Source: Anatilimnocola aggregata (GTDB taxonomy: Bacteria; Planctomycetota; Planctomycetia; Pirellulales; Pirellulaceae). From it: a stretch of 64,000 nt of DNA. Made by a program: the position numbers and the translations under genes. The stretch covers positions 1,116,001 to 1,180,000 of the forward strand of contig NZ_CP036274.1 in the NCBI RefSeq assembly GCF_007747655.1, written 5' to 3'. Shown piece after piece: positions 22,860 to 31,558 of this stretch (positions are counted from its first letter, which is position 1; each line of letters opens with the position of its first letter). A model generated the notes under the pieces. That model saw only the letters and a list, made by a program, of their open reading frames with translations. It made no database searches and had not been told where the DNA came from.

Positions 22860-23777
22860 TTGTCTGCCCAATGCTTCTTCATTCTGGCCGACATGGGGAA
22901 CATGAACGGTCCCGCTGCTCGTCAGCTATTTGAAGGGACTGATTCTGTGAATGACGCTGAAGGTTGGGTGAGCGTTCGCATTCTTCGGCAGGATCATCCA
23001 GCCGAAGCGAGCTACTGGCAGAGTTTTCTGATTCGTCGTGAACCTGGGCTGAATGTCACGGGAGTTTTACAACGCATCGCAACTGAGCCGAAGACCACCA
23101 GCGGCGAAATCGTTGCTCCCATCGCCTATGAAGCCAATTGCCTCGAAGAAGTCTGCGGCTCCTGCACGATGCTAGTCAATGGTCGCACTCGACAGGCTTG
23201 CAGTGCTTTAGTGGAAAGGCTCGTGGCCGATCAACCCGGTGAAATCGAGCTTCGCCCGCTCAGCAAGTTTCTCGTCGTTCGTGATCTGGTGGTGGATCGT
23301 CGTCGGCTCTTTCGAGCGTTGGAAAAAGTCGAAGCCTGGATTCCGGTAGATGGTTACTACGACCAAGGGCCGGGGCCTCGACAGTCTCAGCAAGAGCAGC
23401 AGCAGGCGTACCCGCTAAGCGAGTGCATGAGTTGTGGCTGCTGCTTGGAAGCGTGTCCGCAGTACAACTTGGCGCAAATTCAGAAAGCCGAAGGCGAATC
23501 GGAAGCAGAGTTCAAGGCAAGACAAGACATCCACTTTGATCGAACCTTCATTGGGGCACATGCCATGAATCAAGTGGTGCTGATTAACTCGCATCCAACT
23601 GGTCGTTTCAATGCAGGCAAGCGACTGGATGCTGTTACCACCGAAGGAGGTATCCAGCAGTGCGGAAATGCTCAGAATTGCACGGCGGTTTGCCCTAAAC
23701 ATATTCCGCTAACCGACTCCTGGGGTCGCATTGGACGTACGGCTACGCTGCACGCCATCAAGAAGTTTTTCGGCTGA
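22860..23777 (+). CDS. sdhB: Succinate dehydrogenase/fumarate reductase Fe-S subunit homolog (orphan SdhB)
   Basis: About 305 residues if translated from the TTG abutting the cupin stop; ATGs at 22893 and 22902 are alternatives. All three cluster motifs are present: [2Fe-2S] CLEEVCGSCTMLVNG...C, [4Fe-4S] CMSCGCCLEACPQY and [3Fe-4S] CGNAQNCTAVCPKHIPL. In complex II this subunit carries electrons from SdhA flavin to quinone. No sdhA or sdhC is adjacent, and the gene sits in the norZ operon. It may be a second copy supplying a hybrid complex, or may tie quinol supply to qNOR (inference). Confidence 0.85.
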   Translation: MSAQCFFILADMGNMNGPAARQLFEGTDSVNDAEGWVSVRILRQDHPAEASYWQSFLIRREPGLNVTGVLQRIATEPKTTSGEIVAPIAYEANCLEEVCGSCTMLVNGRTRQACSALVERLVADQPGEIELRPLSKFLVVRDLVVDRRRLFRALEKVEAWIPVDGYYDQGPGPRQSQQEQQQAYPLSECMSCGCCLEACPQYNLAQIQKAEGESEAEFKARQDIHFDRTFIGAHAMNQVVLINSHPTGRFNAGKRLDAVTTEGGIQQCGNAQNCTAVCPKHIPLTDSWGRIGRTATLHAIKKFFG

Positions 23778-24066
23778 CGATGTGCGTGTAATTGGCATGG
23801 TTGGCTTGGCCCATTTATTTGAACTTGCGTCATCAGCCGACACCGACATAACCGGATGCCCCGGTCAGCAGAACTGTCAGTGCAGTCAACACTTCTGTTC
23901 TTTCTAGCTCCGGTGGCAGCATGGTTCTCGCACCAACTCCCGGTTGGGAATCGGTTTGCCCTGCGGATAAGATTCCACAGGAGCCATTTTACCGTTTCTC
24001 GAACGGAGCGACATGCGAAGTGGCGCAAAGGCCGCTAGGGCCAGCCTCAAATCACGAGGAAGAGTC

Positions 24067-24240
24067 ATGGATACTTTTGAAAATGCAACGCCGCCGCAAG
24101 AGCAACCGGAGATGGTTTTGGCTCAATGCTGGGAGTGCGGCGAAAAGAAAATGTGCTACGAACATCTCGTCTGCTGCACCGGAACTCGCTTCCACACTTG
24201 CCCGGAGTGTCGGAAGAAAATCGAAGGCAAGGCAGCATGA
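24067..24240 (+). CDS. Small zinc-ribbon-type protein (57 aa)
   Basis: 57 residues from the ATG at 24067 (GAGGAAGAG upstream). Seven Cys: CWECGEKKMCYEH, CC, then CPECRKK, consistent with one or two structural zinc sites. No named family. Its stop overlaps the start of the deaminase gene (ATGA), so the two are co-translated. The 289 bp upstream, after sdhB, hold no clear gene; a 36-codon Cys-rich ORF at 23797-23907 is noted as a finding only. Confidence 0.65.
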   Translation: MDTFENATPPQEQPEMVLAQCWECGEKKMCYEHLVCCTGTRFHTCPECRKKIEGKAA

Positions 24241-24740
24241 ACGATCACGAACTTTACATGCGGCGGGCCATCGCACTAGCGGCGAATGCTCCCGACCTGC
24301 CCTTTGGGGCTTTGATCGTGGATGGAGACAGCGGCACAATTCTGTCGGAAGGCTGGAACAAGACTTCGCTCAATCCGATGTGGCATGGAGAGATCGACGC
24401 CATCAACGGACTGGCCGCATCCGGTGTTGTCCTTGAGGGCAAGTGCCTCGTCTTGTACACGACGGCAGAGCCATGTCCGATGTGCCAAGCAGCGATCCTT
24501 TGGAGCGGAATTGAAACGGTGGTGTTCGGCACTTCCATTCGCTCCCTTCAACGGCTGGGCTGGCGGCAGATCGACATTCTGGCGGAAGAAGTCATTCGTC
24601 GTAGCCCAGGTTGGAACTGCACTCTGTTCGGCGGGGTGTTGGAGCGGGACTGTGACGCTCTGTTTCAAAAGGCGATGTTACAACGTGTGTTATCGAGTGA
24701 CGTAGTTCCCATAGAATCATCCAGAGAGAGCGTCGAATGA
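24237..24740 (+). CDS. Nucleoside/guanine deaminase-like enzyme (CMP/dCMP deaminase fold)
   Basis: 167 residues. Zinc-deaminase signatures: HGEIDAI (H50 ligand, E52 proton shuttle; usual form HAE) and PCPMCQAA (C80, C83). The order and the Trp-containing C-terminal stretch (GWNCTLFGGVLERDC) resemble guanine deaminase GuaD and related purine-base deaminases rather than TadA. Substrate is not certain. The start overlaps the upstream zinc-ribbon gene (ATGA) and the stop overlaps the CIA30 gene (ATGA), so three genes form a tightly coupled unit. Confidence 0.8.
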   Translation: MNDHELYMRRAIALAANAPDLPFGALIVDGDSGTILSEGWNKTSLNPMWHGEIDAINGLAASGVVLEGKCLVLYTTAEPCPMCQAAILWSGIETVVFGTSIRSLQRLGWRQIDILAEEVIRRSPGWNCTLFGGVLERDCDALFQKAMLQRVLSSDVVPIESSRESVE

Positions 24741-25312
24741 AACTTGCTTACCTGTCGGGCTGTTTGGCCCTGTTGATGGTGACAACGGCGATGGCCGAAG
24801 ACACGCAGCAACCCCTGTTCGACTTCACCGGAGCCGACTCTACGAAGGACTGGCAGACCGTCAACGACGGCGTGATGGGCGGCGTCTCTGAGGGCAAGTT
24901 CCAGATCACCGACAAGAAGACGATGGAGTTCTTCGGTACGCTGTCACTGCAAAACAATGGCGGCTTCGCTTCCGTGCGGACCAAAGGCAAGAAGCTCGGT
25001 CTGGAAAAAGGTGATACGCTGGTCGCCAAAGTAAAAGGCGACGGGCGGGAGTACCACATGAATCTTTCTGTGCCGACATTCCAGATCGCTTACAACTACC
25101 GAGCGGTGCTTCAGACCAAGAAAGATGAATGGATTGAGGTCAAATTGCCTTTGGACAAGTTTGAGGCAACGTCTTTCGGGCAAGTCGTCAAGAATGCCGG
25201 GCAAGTCAAGCCAAGTTCTGTCAACGGTCTGGGCTTCATGCTAAGTGACAAGAAGGCCGGACCGTTCAAGTTGGAGATCGAGTCGATCAAGGTGGAGCGG
25301 GCGAGGAAGTAA
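24737..25312 (+). CDS. Secreted CIA30-family (NDUFAF1-like) protein
   Basis: 191 residues with signal peptide MKLAYLSGCLALLMVTTAMA. The mature part is a galactose-binding-like CIA30 domain: W-Q-T-VNDGVMGGVSEGKFQI, FFGTLSLQNNGGFASVRT, WIEVKLPLDKF, GLGFMLSDKKAGPFKLEIESI. Eukaryotic CIA30 assists complex I assembly; bacterial secreted copies are uncharacterised and may bind carbohydrate. Last gene of the plus-strand run beginning at norZ; it converges with the PHB-depolymerase-like gene 8 nt away. Confidence 0.85.
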   Translation: MKLAYLSGCLALLMVTTAMAEDTQQPLFDFTGADSTKDWQTVNDGVMGGVSEGKFQITDKKTMEFFGTLSLQNNGGFASVRTKGKKLGLEKGDTLVAKVKGDGREYHMNLSVPTFQIAYNYRAVLQTKKDEWIEVKLPLDKFEATSFGQVVKNAGQVKPSSVNGLGFMLSDKKAGPFKLEIESIKVERARK

Positions 25313-25320
25313 CGCCTTGC

Positions 25321-26220
25321 TCACTTCATCGGATGTTTCTGAAAGAATTCCCACATCAAGTCGTTTGCTGAGACATCGAGCGTTGACTTCCCAATCAGGC
25401 TGATCGGCGCTTTCTGTCCCGGCCAAGTGTGACCCCCGCCTTCGATCTCGATCAGCACAACCTCGGCTCCATCCTTCCCTGGCCCGTAGCATTTTTTGGC
25501 CACCTTGGTCCCATCGTCTTCCTTGTCGGCGAACTCAGTGATCGTCGGCTCATCAGGGCATTCGTTGATCTTCCGCCAGATAGCGATGGATTCCTCGACG
25601 GACTTGAACGTCAGAAACTTCGGCGTCCCTTTATCGGGTCCACCGAATGGAACCATGTTGTCGGCTCTGCCGTGGAAGTGCATCACCGGCACGGGGCGAG
25701 TTGGCTTGCTCTCGTCGATGGCGATGGTCCCTGCCACAGGTGCGATTGCTGCAATACGATCCGACATTTCGGCAGCGAGTCGATAGCACATCATGCCGCC
25801 ATTTGAGATGCCGGTGGCGAACACCCGCTTGGGATCGACGTTGCTGACAGTGGCCAGATCGTCGAGCAGTGCGCCGACGTACTTCACATCATCGGCACTC
25901 CCTTCGGCCATCTTCCCTTGGCGACCACCGGCGTTGAGCGTCAGAAAAGGACCGAAGCCCGTGCCGTTGGGATAGACGGCGATGAACCCAACTTCATCCG
26001 ACTTCTTGCTCATGCCCGTGAAGGACACGGTGATGGCGGCATTCGTCCCTGCGCCGTGGAAGACCAACACTACAGGCGTCGGCTTCTCATGGTCGTATTT
26101 GGGCGGGATGTGGACGAGGTAGTTCCGCTCACGGCCATCGACCGTCAGTTTCCGAGTGTGGTCGCCGGGGCCGAGTGCATCGGCAGCGAGAGCGGTGAGG
26201 AGAATGAGGATGGTGGTCAT
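25321..26220 (-). CDS. Secreted PHB-depolymerase/feruloyl-esterase-type hydrolase (LpqC family)
   Basis: 299 residues with a short signal peptide. Alpha/beta-hydrolase features: oxyanion VLVFHGAGTN, nucleophile S139 in GISNGGM, D187 in HFHGRADNMVP, and H264 in GGGHTWPG, the block typical of the LpqC/PHB-depolymerase (esterase_phb) family. These enzymes cleave polyester or hydroxycinnamate esters outside the cell; substrate here is unknown. It is the last gene of a minus-strand run starting with the MFS gene. Its start overlaps the stop of the DHFR-like gene by 4 bp. Confidence 0.85.
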   Translation of the reverse strand: MTTILILLTALAADALGPGDHTRKLTVDGRERNYLVHIPPKYDHEKPTPVVLVFHGAGTNAAITVSFTGMSKKSDEVGFIAVYPNGTGFGPFLTLNAGGRQGKMAEGSADDVKYVGALLDDLATVSNVDPKRVFATGISNGGMMCYRLAAEMSDRIAAIAPVAGTIAIDESKPTRPVPVMHFHGRADNMVPFGGPDKGTPKFLTFKSVEESIAIWRKINECPDEPTITEFADKEDDGTKVAKKCYGPGKDGAEVVLIEIEGGGHTWPGQKAPISLIGKSTLDVSANDLMWEFFQKHPMK

Positions 26221-26732
26221 TTCCGTTTTTCGTACCTCAACTCTACCAGCCCGCTCGCAAAGGCCGTACTACTCGCAAAAGACAATGTAATCATGCTCGC
26301 TTGCGTCAGAAAAAGCGGAAGTCCCGATCCCAGGATGATCGGATGCACGAAGAGGCGATACTCGTCGATCAGATCGTGGGCGATGAACTGCTGGATGACA
26401 TCGCCGCCGCCGACCAGCCAGATGCCCTTTGTCGCTTCCGCACGAATCTGGTCGAGAATCTTCGGGGCTTCTCCTTGGACAAAGCGAATCCGCTCGTCGG
26501 CGGTGCTTACGGGTGATCGGGAGAGGACAAACACCTTCTTTCCCGCAAAAGGAACGGCCTCGAACGTCTTGGCCTGCTCCCAAGTCTTTCGGCCCATTAC
26601 CACCGCACTTACCGAGGCCATGAACTCCGTGTAGCCATAGTCGGCATCATGGAATAGCCAATCGACGGTTCCATCGGAACTGGCGATGTAGCCGTCGAGG
26701 CTGGTGGCGATGAAGAGGACGACTTTCGTCAT
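26217..26732 (-). CDS. Dihydrofolate-reductase-family (RibD C-terminal-like) protein
   Basis: 171 residues beginning MTKVVLFIATSLDGYIASSDGTVDWL, the hallmark of the YwjB/RibD-C branch of the DHFR fold. Later blocks are VMGRKTWEQ, FVLSRSP, LVGGGDVIQQFI (nucleotide-binding Gly run) and LPLFL. These proteins bind NADPH; most have no assigned substrate, and a folate role is not implied. It lies 24 nt after the MBL-fold gene and overlaps the next gene, so it belongs to the six-gene operon. Confidence 0.85.
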   Translation of the reverse strand: MTKVVLFIATSLDGYIASSDGTVDWLFHDADYGYTEFMASVSAVVMGRKTWEQAKTFEAVPFAGKKVFVLSRSPVSTADERIRFVQGEAPKILDQIRAEATKGIWLVGGGDVIQQFIAHDLIDEYRLFVHPIILGSGLPLFLTQASMITLSFASSTAFASGLVELRYEKRK

Positions 26733-26756
26733 GGCTTGCTTCTTACCGTGCAGTCT

Positions 26757-27542
26757 TTAACTAAGCGGGAGTTCGGCAAGGTCGTGGTAGCTGATGATGT
26801 CGATCTTATCGCCGTGGTCACGCACGAGGCGACGGAGTTGCTCAAGACTCGCCCGGCGCTGTGCATCATCATCGGCACGCTGGGTGGCAATTTGCGAAAC
26901 GGGGTGTTCGTCTGTCGTCAATTCAGCCCGCAGGTAGTAGGCATCACCGACGTGGAATAGCCACCGGCCTTCCTGTTGAACCGCAACGCCGCAGTGACCG
27001 AGGGTATGACCGATCAGCGGGATCAGCAGCACTTCCGACGAGAATCCAACATCAACGGGACGAGCCTCCAATCCGAACCACTGACGGGCTGAATGACCGT
27101 AGGTTTTCCAACACGGGCCGTGGGCAAAATGTGTTGAGACATATCGCCAATGTCCGCCTGCAACTTGGGTGTGTTCCTCAACCGACATGTGGACCTGAGC
27201 ATTCGGGAAGTCGGAAAGTCCACCTGTGTGATCTGGGTCTCCATGCGTCAATACGATGTGCCGCACGTCATTGGGATCAAGTCCGAGAGCTTCGATCCGA
27301 CGAACGGCGGTGTCTGGTTCGTTGAACTGAAAGCCCGCCATGTCGATGAGTTGCTGGCCCAATCGCTTTATCGGGTTGTGAACGTCCTGTAGGCCGATGC
27401 CTGTGTCTACGAGAGCCAGATGCTTGCCCTCGTGGAGCAGCAGGCAGTGGCAGACGACCGTGGGATACATCGGTACAACGAGCGTACCGCAATTGATGTG
27501 ATGGATCGTAGTCACGGATTCGCCTCGTAATTCCTCAAGCAT
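26757..27542 (-). CDS. MBL-fold hydrolase, AHL-lactonase-like
   Basis: 261 residues from the ATG at 27542; a GTG at 27515 with GAGG upstream is an alternative start. The metallo-beta-lactamase motif is H-G-D-P-D-H (100-105), with Asp replacing the usual second His, followed by VAGGHW, LIGHTLGHCG and HVGDAYY ligands. The LVDTGIG strand and spacing resemble N-acyl-homoserine-lactone lactonases and related MBL hydrolases. Quorum-quenching activity is only an inference. Same operon as the flanking genes. Confidence 0.75.
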   Translation of the reverse strand: MLEELRGESVTTIHHINCGTLVVPMYPTVVCHCLLLHEGKHLALVDTGIGLQDVHNPIKRLGQQLIDMAGFQFNEPDTAVRRIEALGLDPNDVRHIVLTHGDPDHTGGLSDFPNAQVHMSVEEHTQVAGGHWRYVSTHFAHGPCWKTYGHSARQWFGLEARPVDVGFSSEVLLIPLIGHTLGHCGVAVQQEGRWLFHVGDAYYLRAELTTDEHPVSQIATQRADDDAQRRASLEQLRRLVRDHGDKIDIISYHDLAELPLS

Positions 27543-27567
27543 CCTCTCGGACTTAGCAGGACGAACT

Positions 27568-28833
27568 TCATTTCTTGTAGCGATACACCCACATCACGCC
27601 GTTATCGCTGCTATCACCGGCGACATGGCAGAAGTAGGCATTCAACTCCCGGTCATAAAAGGTGTTGGCAGCGTACTGAAACTTGGGGCCATCAGCCGGA
27701 AAGGGAATCGGGTCTGCCCATGAATTTGTGTTCGGGTCGTACACATAAACGCCAGGCGACTTTCCCTTGAAGTGGATCGCCACCACGATGTCGAGGCGAG
27801 CGTCATATTCGTAGAAGGCAGCGTTCGTGTTCGCTGGCGGCGGGACTGTTCCTTTGGGTTTCAGGTGGCTCCAAGAATTGCTCTCGATGTCATACACCAT
27901 GAGTCCTTCGTCTTTGGAAGCATCGCCGTCGTTGCGGTAGAACCGGCTCCGCTTGGAATCGTAGCAGCCACAGGCATCGTACCCCTTGGGGCTTGAGCCT
28001 TTTGGCTTGGCATCGCTCCACTGGTTCTTCGCCGGATCGTAAATCGCCACGGTGTCGGAACCCACGGCGAAGAATTGCTTCCTTGACGGGAGATAGTGGA
28101 ACTGCGGAAATCCTCCAGCGTTGATGGCGGTCAAATTGTCTGCCGGGGATCGCTCAAATTTGCCCGACGCCACGTCGTAGAACCACGGAGAGTAAACCAG
28201 TTCTTTTTTGCCTTTGAGTTCTTCTTCCAGCAGCTTGAGTCCCTCGTCCATCTGCTTCTCACCGCCCAGGAAGTAGCGGGGAATCTTGTTGCCCAAGCCG
28301 TTCCAGCTAATGAAGGCGAACTTGCTTCGTTCGGAATCGTAGGTGAGGTAGCCCCAGGCATGAACCAGCGTGTGGAGCGGGATGGGCAGCTTCTCTTTGT
28401 CGATCAATTGCCCGTTCTCATCGAGCAGTAGCTCCTTGTCTTTCACTCGCTGAGTGAAGGTCTTGGTGTTCATGCCGGGATAGAGGCAACTCCAGGCATG
28501 AGCGTTGATGTCATAGAACCACAGATCGTCCATTACATGTCCATCGGGCTTCACGTAACCGTGGACTCCTTCTCCGAATAGGAAAGCTCCACGCTTGTCC
28601 GGTGCGAGGATCAGGGCTTTAGCGCCCCACGAACTACCCCGTGCCTTGCCCCACTTCGGGTCTGCGGCAGGGACGCCGAGTACCATCCATTCGTTGTCGC
28701 CCATCGCCTTGATCTTCTCGATATGCGCCGCCGGTTTGCTCGGCAGATCGGCAAGTGGCCCTATCTTATCCTGGGCAAACACCGTCAGGCCCACAGTTAG
28801 GGATGCGACGAGTACAGTTGCGAAACGAATCAT
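27568..28833 (-). CDS. Secreted kelch-repeat-type beta-propeller protein
   Basis: 421 residues with signal peptide (to ~VFAQ). Repeated blades end in DLWFYDINAHAWSCL, SPWFYDVASGKFE, TVAIYDPAKNQWSD, GLMVYDIESNSWSHLKP, GVYVYDPNTNSWADP and MWVYRYKK, the 'YD...N.W' signature of kelch propellers (about six blades). No catalytic residues (for example galactose-oxidase Tyr-Cys) are evident. Likely an extracellular binding protein. In the middle of the minus-strand six-gene run. Confidence 0.75.
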   Translation of the reverse strand: MIRFATVLVASLTVGLTVFAQDKIGPLADLPSKPAAHIEKIKAMGDNEWMVLGVPAADPKWGKARGSSWGAKALILAPDKRGAFLFGEGVHGYVKPDGHVMDDLWFYDINAHAWSCLYPGMNTKTFTQRVKDKELLLDENGQLIDKEKLPIPLHTLVHAWGYLTYDSERSKFAFISWNGLGNKIPRYFLGGEKQMDEGLKLLEEELKGKKELVYSPWFYDVASGKFERSPADNLTAINAGGFPQFHYLPSRKQFFAVGSDTVAIYDPAKNQWSDAKPKGSSPKGYDACGCYDSKRSRFYRNDGDASKDEGLMVYDIESNSWSHLKPKGTVPPPANTNAAFYEYDARLDIVVAIHFKGKSPGVYVYDPNTNSWADPIPFPADGPKFQYAANTFYDRELNAYFCHVAGDSSDNGVMWVYRYKK

Positions 28834-28886
28834 CCCGATGCTCCTTTTTAATCACGAACTCGCCCTGGGCAACATGACGTTCTCCA

Positions 28887-29363
28887 CTAATGCCCCGGCA
28901 CTTTGATCTCGACCCCGTACTTCGGAGCCACAGCCAAGAGCTTCTCGATCTCGGCCTTGGAAGGTGGTGGTGGCGCATCGCCCAGCTTCACGGGTTGACC
29001 AACTTCCAAGAACATCTTCTCCAACCCAGCAGGCGCAACCGAGATTATCATGCGGGCGCTTTTGTCGGTGGTGTTCTTGAACGAATGCAGGCTGCCGACC
29101 GGCATGTTGGCGAATGTGCCCGCCGTGGCAACGATCCGCTGGTCACCGACCATAAACGTGATCTCGCCTTCGAGGATGAAAAACGATTCCTCTTCCCGGC
29201 TATGAATGTGCGGTGGAGGACCGCCGCCTGGAGGCACGATGGCCTCGAACATGGCGTACTTGCCGTCTGTCTCGTCGCCAGTCGCCAGGAAGCGGTAGAT
29301 GTCACCGACGACGGCGATGGTGCGGCCTTCTGTCGGTTTGCGGAGAGTCGGTGGGTGGGTCAT
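28887..29363 (-). CDS. Cupin-domain protein (quercetinase-like)
   Basis: 158 residues. Cupin motif 1 is PPHIHSREEESFFILEGEITF (described in two parts: PPHIHSREEESF, then FILEGEITF), with two His and a Glu for metal. Motif 2 is FANMPVGSLHSFKN with the third His. The metal site is complete, unlike the small cupin near norZ. Family members include quercetin dioxygenases and many uncharacterised enzymes. The start overlaps the stop of the MFS gene by 4 bp, suggesting substrate uptake or efflux linked to this enzyme. Confidence 0.85.
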   Translation of the reverse strand: MTHPPTLRKPTEGRTIAVVGDIYRFLATGDETDGKYAMFEAIVPPGGGPPPHIHSREEESFFILEGEITFMVGDQRIVATAGTFANMPVGSLHSFKNTTDKSARMIISVAPAGLEKMFLEVGQPVKLGDAPPPPSKAEIEKLLAVAPKYGVEIKVPGH

Positions 29364-30607
29364 TGAACGATCTCCTCTTGTTTCTTGACTTGCGCCTCAC
29401 TGCTCGCAAACGCTCGATACAGCAGCACGTCGTAAACGATCTTGAGTCCACCGGCTACGAAGAATGGCAGGCTCATCATAGCGGCGCTGCCAATGAAGAT
29501 CGTCGCCAGTAACGGCGAGATCGAAGCTCCAATTGAACGAGCAACTGCCGTAACACCTGCTGCTGCGGAGCGTTCATCGGGATTCACGACCGCCATCGTG
29601 TAGGCTTGACGAGTCGGCACGTCCATTTGAGAAATGCTGAACCGTAGCAACAGCACGCCGATTGCCCAATAGACGTTCGGCATCAACGGAACCAGGATCA
29701 GTAACACATTCGATGGCAGGTGCGTGAAGACCATCGTGTTCACCAGCCCGATCCGTCGAGCGAGCCAACCAGCAGCCAGGGCCGACATGCCAGCGAACAG
29801 ATTGGCGAACAAGAAGATTGTGCCGAGCATCGCCGGGTCGAGTTCGTAGCGGACGTGAAACCAATAGGCGATTATACTCTGGATCACGAAGCCGCCGCCG
29901 AACGAATCCAGGGCAAAGAGCAGCGACAACTTAAAGATTGTCCATCGAGATTCGTGAAGTCCAAGAATAGTCTTTCGTTGCGGGCCTACTTCGGCGCTCG
30001 GCTCAATCGCTGGGGACAGCAAAGCAAACCCGCCGATCATCGCCACGCCGATCCCCGCATAGGCCCACAGGACCGGACGATAGGCAGCGGCCCCCTCCAA
30101 ACCAAAATGGAGTGCTTCTTCCGCCAGAAGACCGCCCGCCAATGCGCCGAGCGCCGTCGAGAACGAGCCGGCGAGGTTATACCAAGCGAAGATATCAGTT
30201 CGCCGATCATCAGTGACGATGTGCGAAAGCGCCGCTTGCTCGACCGACAGGAATGGCCCAATTTCATTTCCGCTGGGACTGATGACTCCAATCGTGGCAG
30301 CGATGACGAGCAGAACGAAGTTGCCAGTGGCGAGAAAAACAACCCCGGCCAGGGCCATCAATAGAGCGCCGACGATCAGTGTACGACGGCGGCCAATCCG
30401 ATCTGCGGTCGTAGTCAGCCAAAGGGAAATCGCCGTGTCGCCGAACAGCGTCAATGTCAGCAGCACACCGACTTCCCACTCCTTCAATCCGACCTCGACC
30501 AGATACAGCATCAGCACAACCGAGAGCAAGCCGTAGGCGAACATCCTCGAACAGCGAGTGGCGAAGAGTAGCCAGCCGTCCTTGCTCAACATGCCTTTGG
30601 ATTTCAC
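29360..30607 (-). CDS. Major facilitator superfamily transporter
   Basis: 415 residues (the ATG five codons in is an alternative start) with about 12 hydrophobic helices. The MFS cytoplasmic loop 2-3 motif reads ADRIGRRRTLIVG. A later GWLARRIGLVNTM is the equivalent in the second half. The substrate cannot be told; a mid-helix stretch MDVPTRQAYTMAVV is shared with efflux-type MFS proteins. First gene of the minus-strand operon running to 25321. Confidence 0.85.
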   Translation of the reverse strand: MKSKGMLSKDGWLLFATRCSRMFAYGLLSVVLMLYLVEVGLKEWEVGVLLTLTLFGDTAISLWLTTTADRIGRRRTLIVGALLMALAGVVFLATGNFVLLVIAATIGVISPSGNEIGPFLSVEQAALSHIVTDDRRTDIFAWYNLAGSFSTALGALAGGLLAEEALHFGLEGAAAYRPVLWAYAGIGVAMIGGFALLSPAIEPSAEVGPQRKTILGLHESRWTIFKLSLLFALDSFGGGFVIQSIIAYWFHVRYELDPAMLGTIFLFANLFAGMSALAAGWLARRIGLVNTMVFTHLPSNVLLILVPLMPNVYWAIGVLLLRFSISQMDVPTRQAYTMAVVNPDERSAAAGVTAVARSIGASISPLLATIFIGSAAMMSLPFFVAGGLKIVYDVLLYRAFASSEAQVKKQEEIVQ

Positions 30608-30630
30608 GGGTGCAATGCCTTCCTCGGCAG

Positions 30631-30939
30631 CTACTCAACCTGCCTCGGAGGATGAAGCGGCGATTTCGTTTGCGGAATATCCTGATCCAACCAACGACGC
30701 AGCTTGTCGTAAAACTGGCGGGAAGTTTCGCCTTCACTCCGCTGACACTCGCCAAACGCTTTGGTCCTGCGTTGAAGCTCGGTGCTGCCTTCGGGCGTTT
30801 CTTTCAACTGTTCAACAGACGCCAGGAGTTGAGTCAGGTTATCTTCAACCAGTTCCTCGATCAGGAAAGCCTCTTTTGGACTCATGTGCTGGAGAGTGAT
30901 TTCGTTTCCCTCACGAGTCGCCTTTCGGGTGCGGTCCAT
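30631..30939 (-). CDS. Hypothetical protein (102 aa)
   Basis: 102 residues from the ATG at 30939, chosen because AAGGAG lies 11 nt upstream; an ATG at 30975 is the alternative. Polar, largely helical (MSPKEAFLIEELVEDNLTQL), no Cys cluster, signal or membrane segment. No family recognised. It ends 23 nt before the MFS start and could be the first gene of that operon. Confidence 0.5.
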   Translation of the reverse strand: MDRTRKATREGNEITLQHMSPKEAFLIEELVEDNLTQLLASVEQLKETPEGSTELQRRTKAFGECQRSEGETSRQFYDKLRRWLDQDIPQTKSPLHPPRQVE

Positions 30940-31034
30940 CTTGTTTCGTTCTCCTTCGAGATTTCTTCGGTCCACTCATCGTAGCAGGGTCGCTTCATGG
31001 GCTGCTTCGGGAAGAACTACAGGTCAGTCATCGG

Positions 31035-31448
31035 TTACGGCACGAACCACGCATCGTCTTGAATTGCACTCAGGCACTCATCCACAGTGAGGGCATCGTG
31101 TAACCCAAACCATTCGTCGTTGTGACGCATGAAGCTAAGAGCGAACTGGCCACGACCAACGTATTCTAGTCTTGCAAACTTCGACTCGAACGTGGGTGAA
31201 AGGGCGTTCGGGCCAGGGCAGGCATAGGTGGCGATGAAGTAGAAATAGTTCCTGTACCACTTTGCCCCCAAGTCCGTGATGTAATTGAACTGCGGGTCTG
31301 CTGCGGGCGGCAAAACGTGCTTCGGCTCCAAGACACTTTCGATCAGGACGGCTGCTTTGGCTTCCAATTCCAACTTGATTGAATCTGGCACGGAAGGCTT
31401 GGGATTCTTCTTTGGGCTTATCGTCCAGGCTTTGCGGCTCTTTGCCAT
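31035..31448 (-). CDS. Conserved hypothetical protein (137 aa)
   Basis: 137 residues from the ATG at 31448 (GAGGAG 5 nt upstream). A basic N-terminus (KSRKAWTISPKKNPKP) precedes a conserved-looking domain with KWYRNYFYFIATYACPGPNA and FMRHNDEWFGLH, ending DDAWFVP. I recall similar proteins as uncharacterised in several phyla but cannot name a family with confidence. It probably stands alone. Confidence 0.6.
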   Translation of the reverse strand: MAKSRKAWTISPKKNPKPSVPDSIKLELEAKAAVLIESVLEPKHVLPPAADPQFNYITDLGAKWYRNYFYFIATYACPGPNALSPTFESKFARLEYVGRGQFALSFMRHNDEWFGLHDALTVDECLSAIQDDAWFVP

Positions 31449-31558
31449 CGTCACTCCTCGTGATTGTCTTCGGGCGTTCTCCAGGTGCGACGCAAACCTG
31501 CGTTCGGCATTTTCGTCTGTGACTCAGAATGAGCAAGCCTGTCTCGACAAGTACTCCT

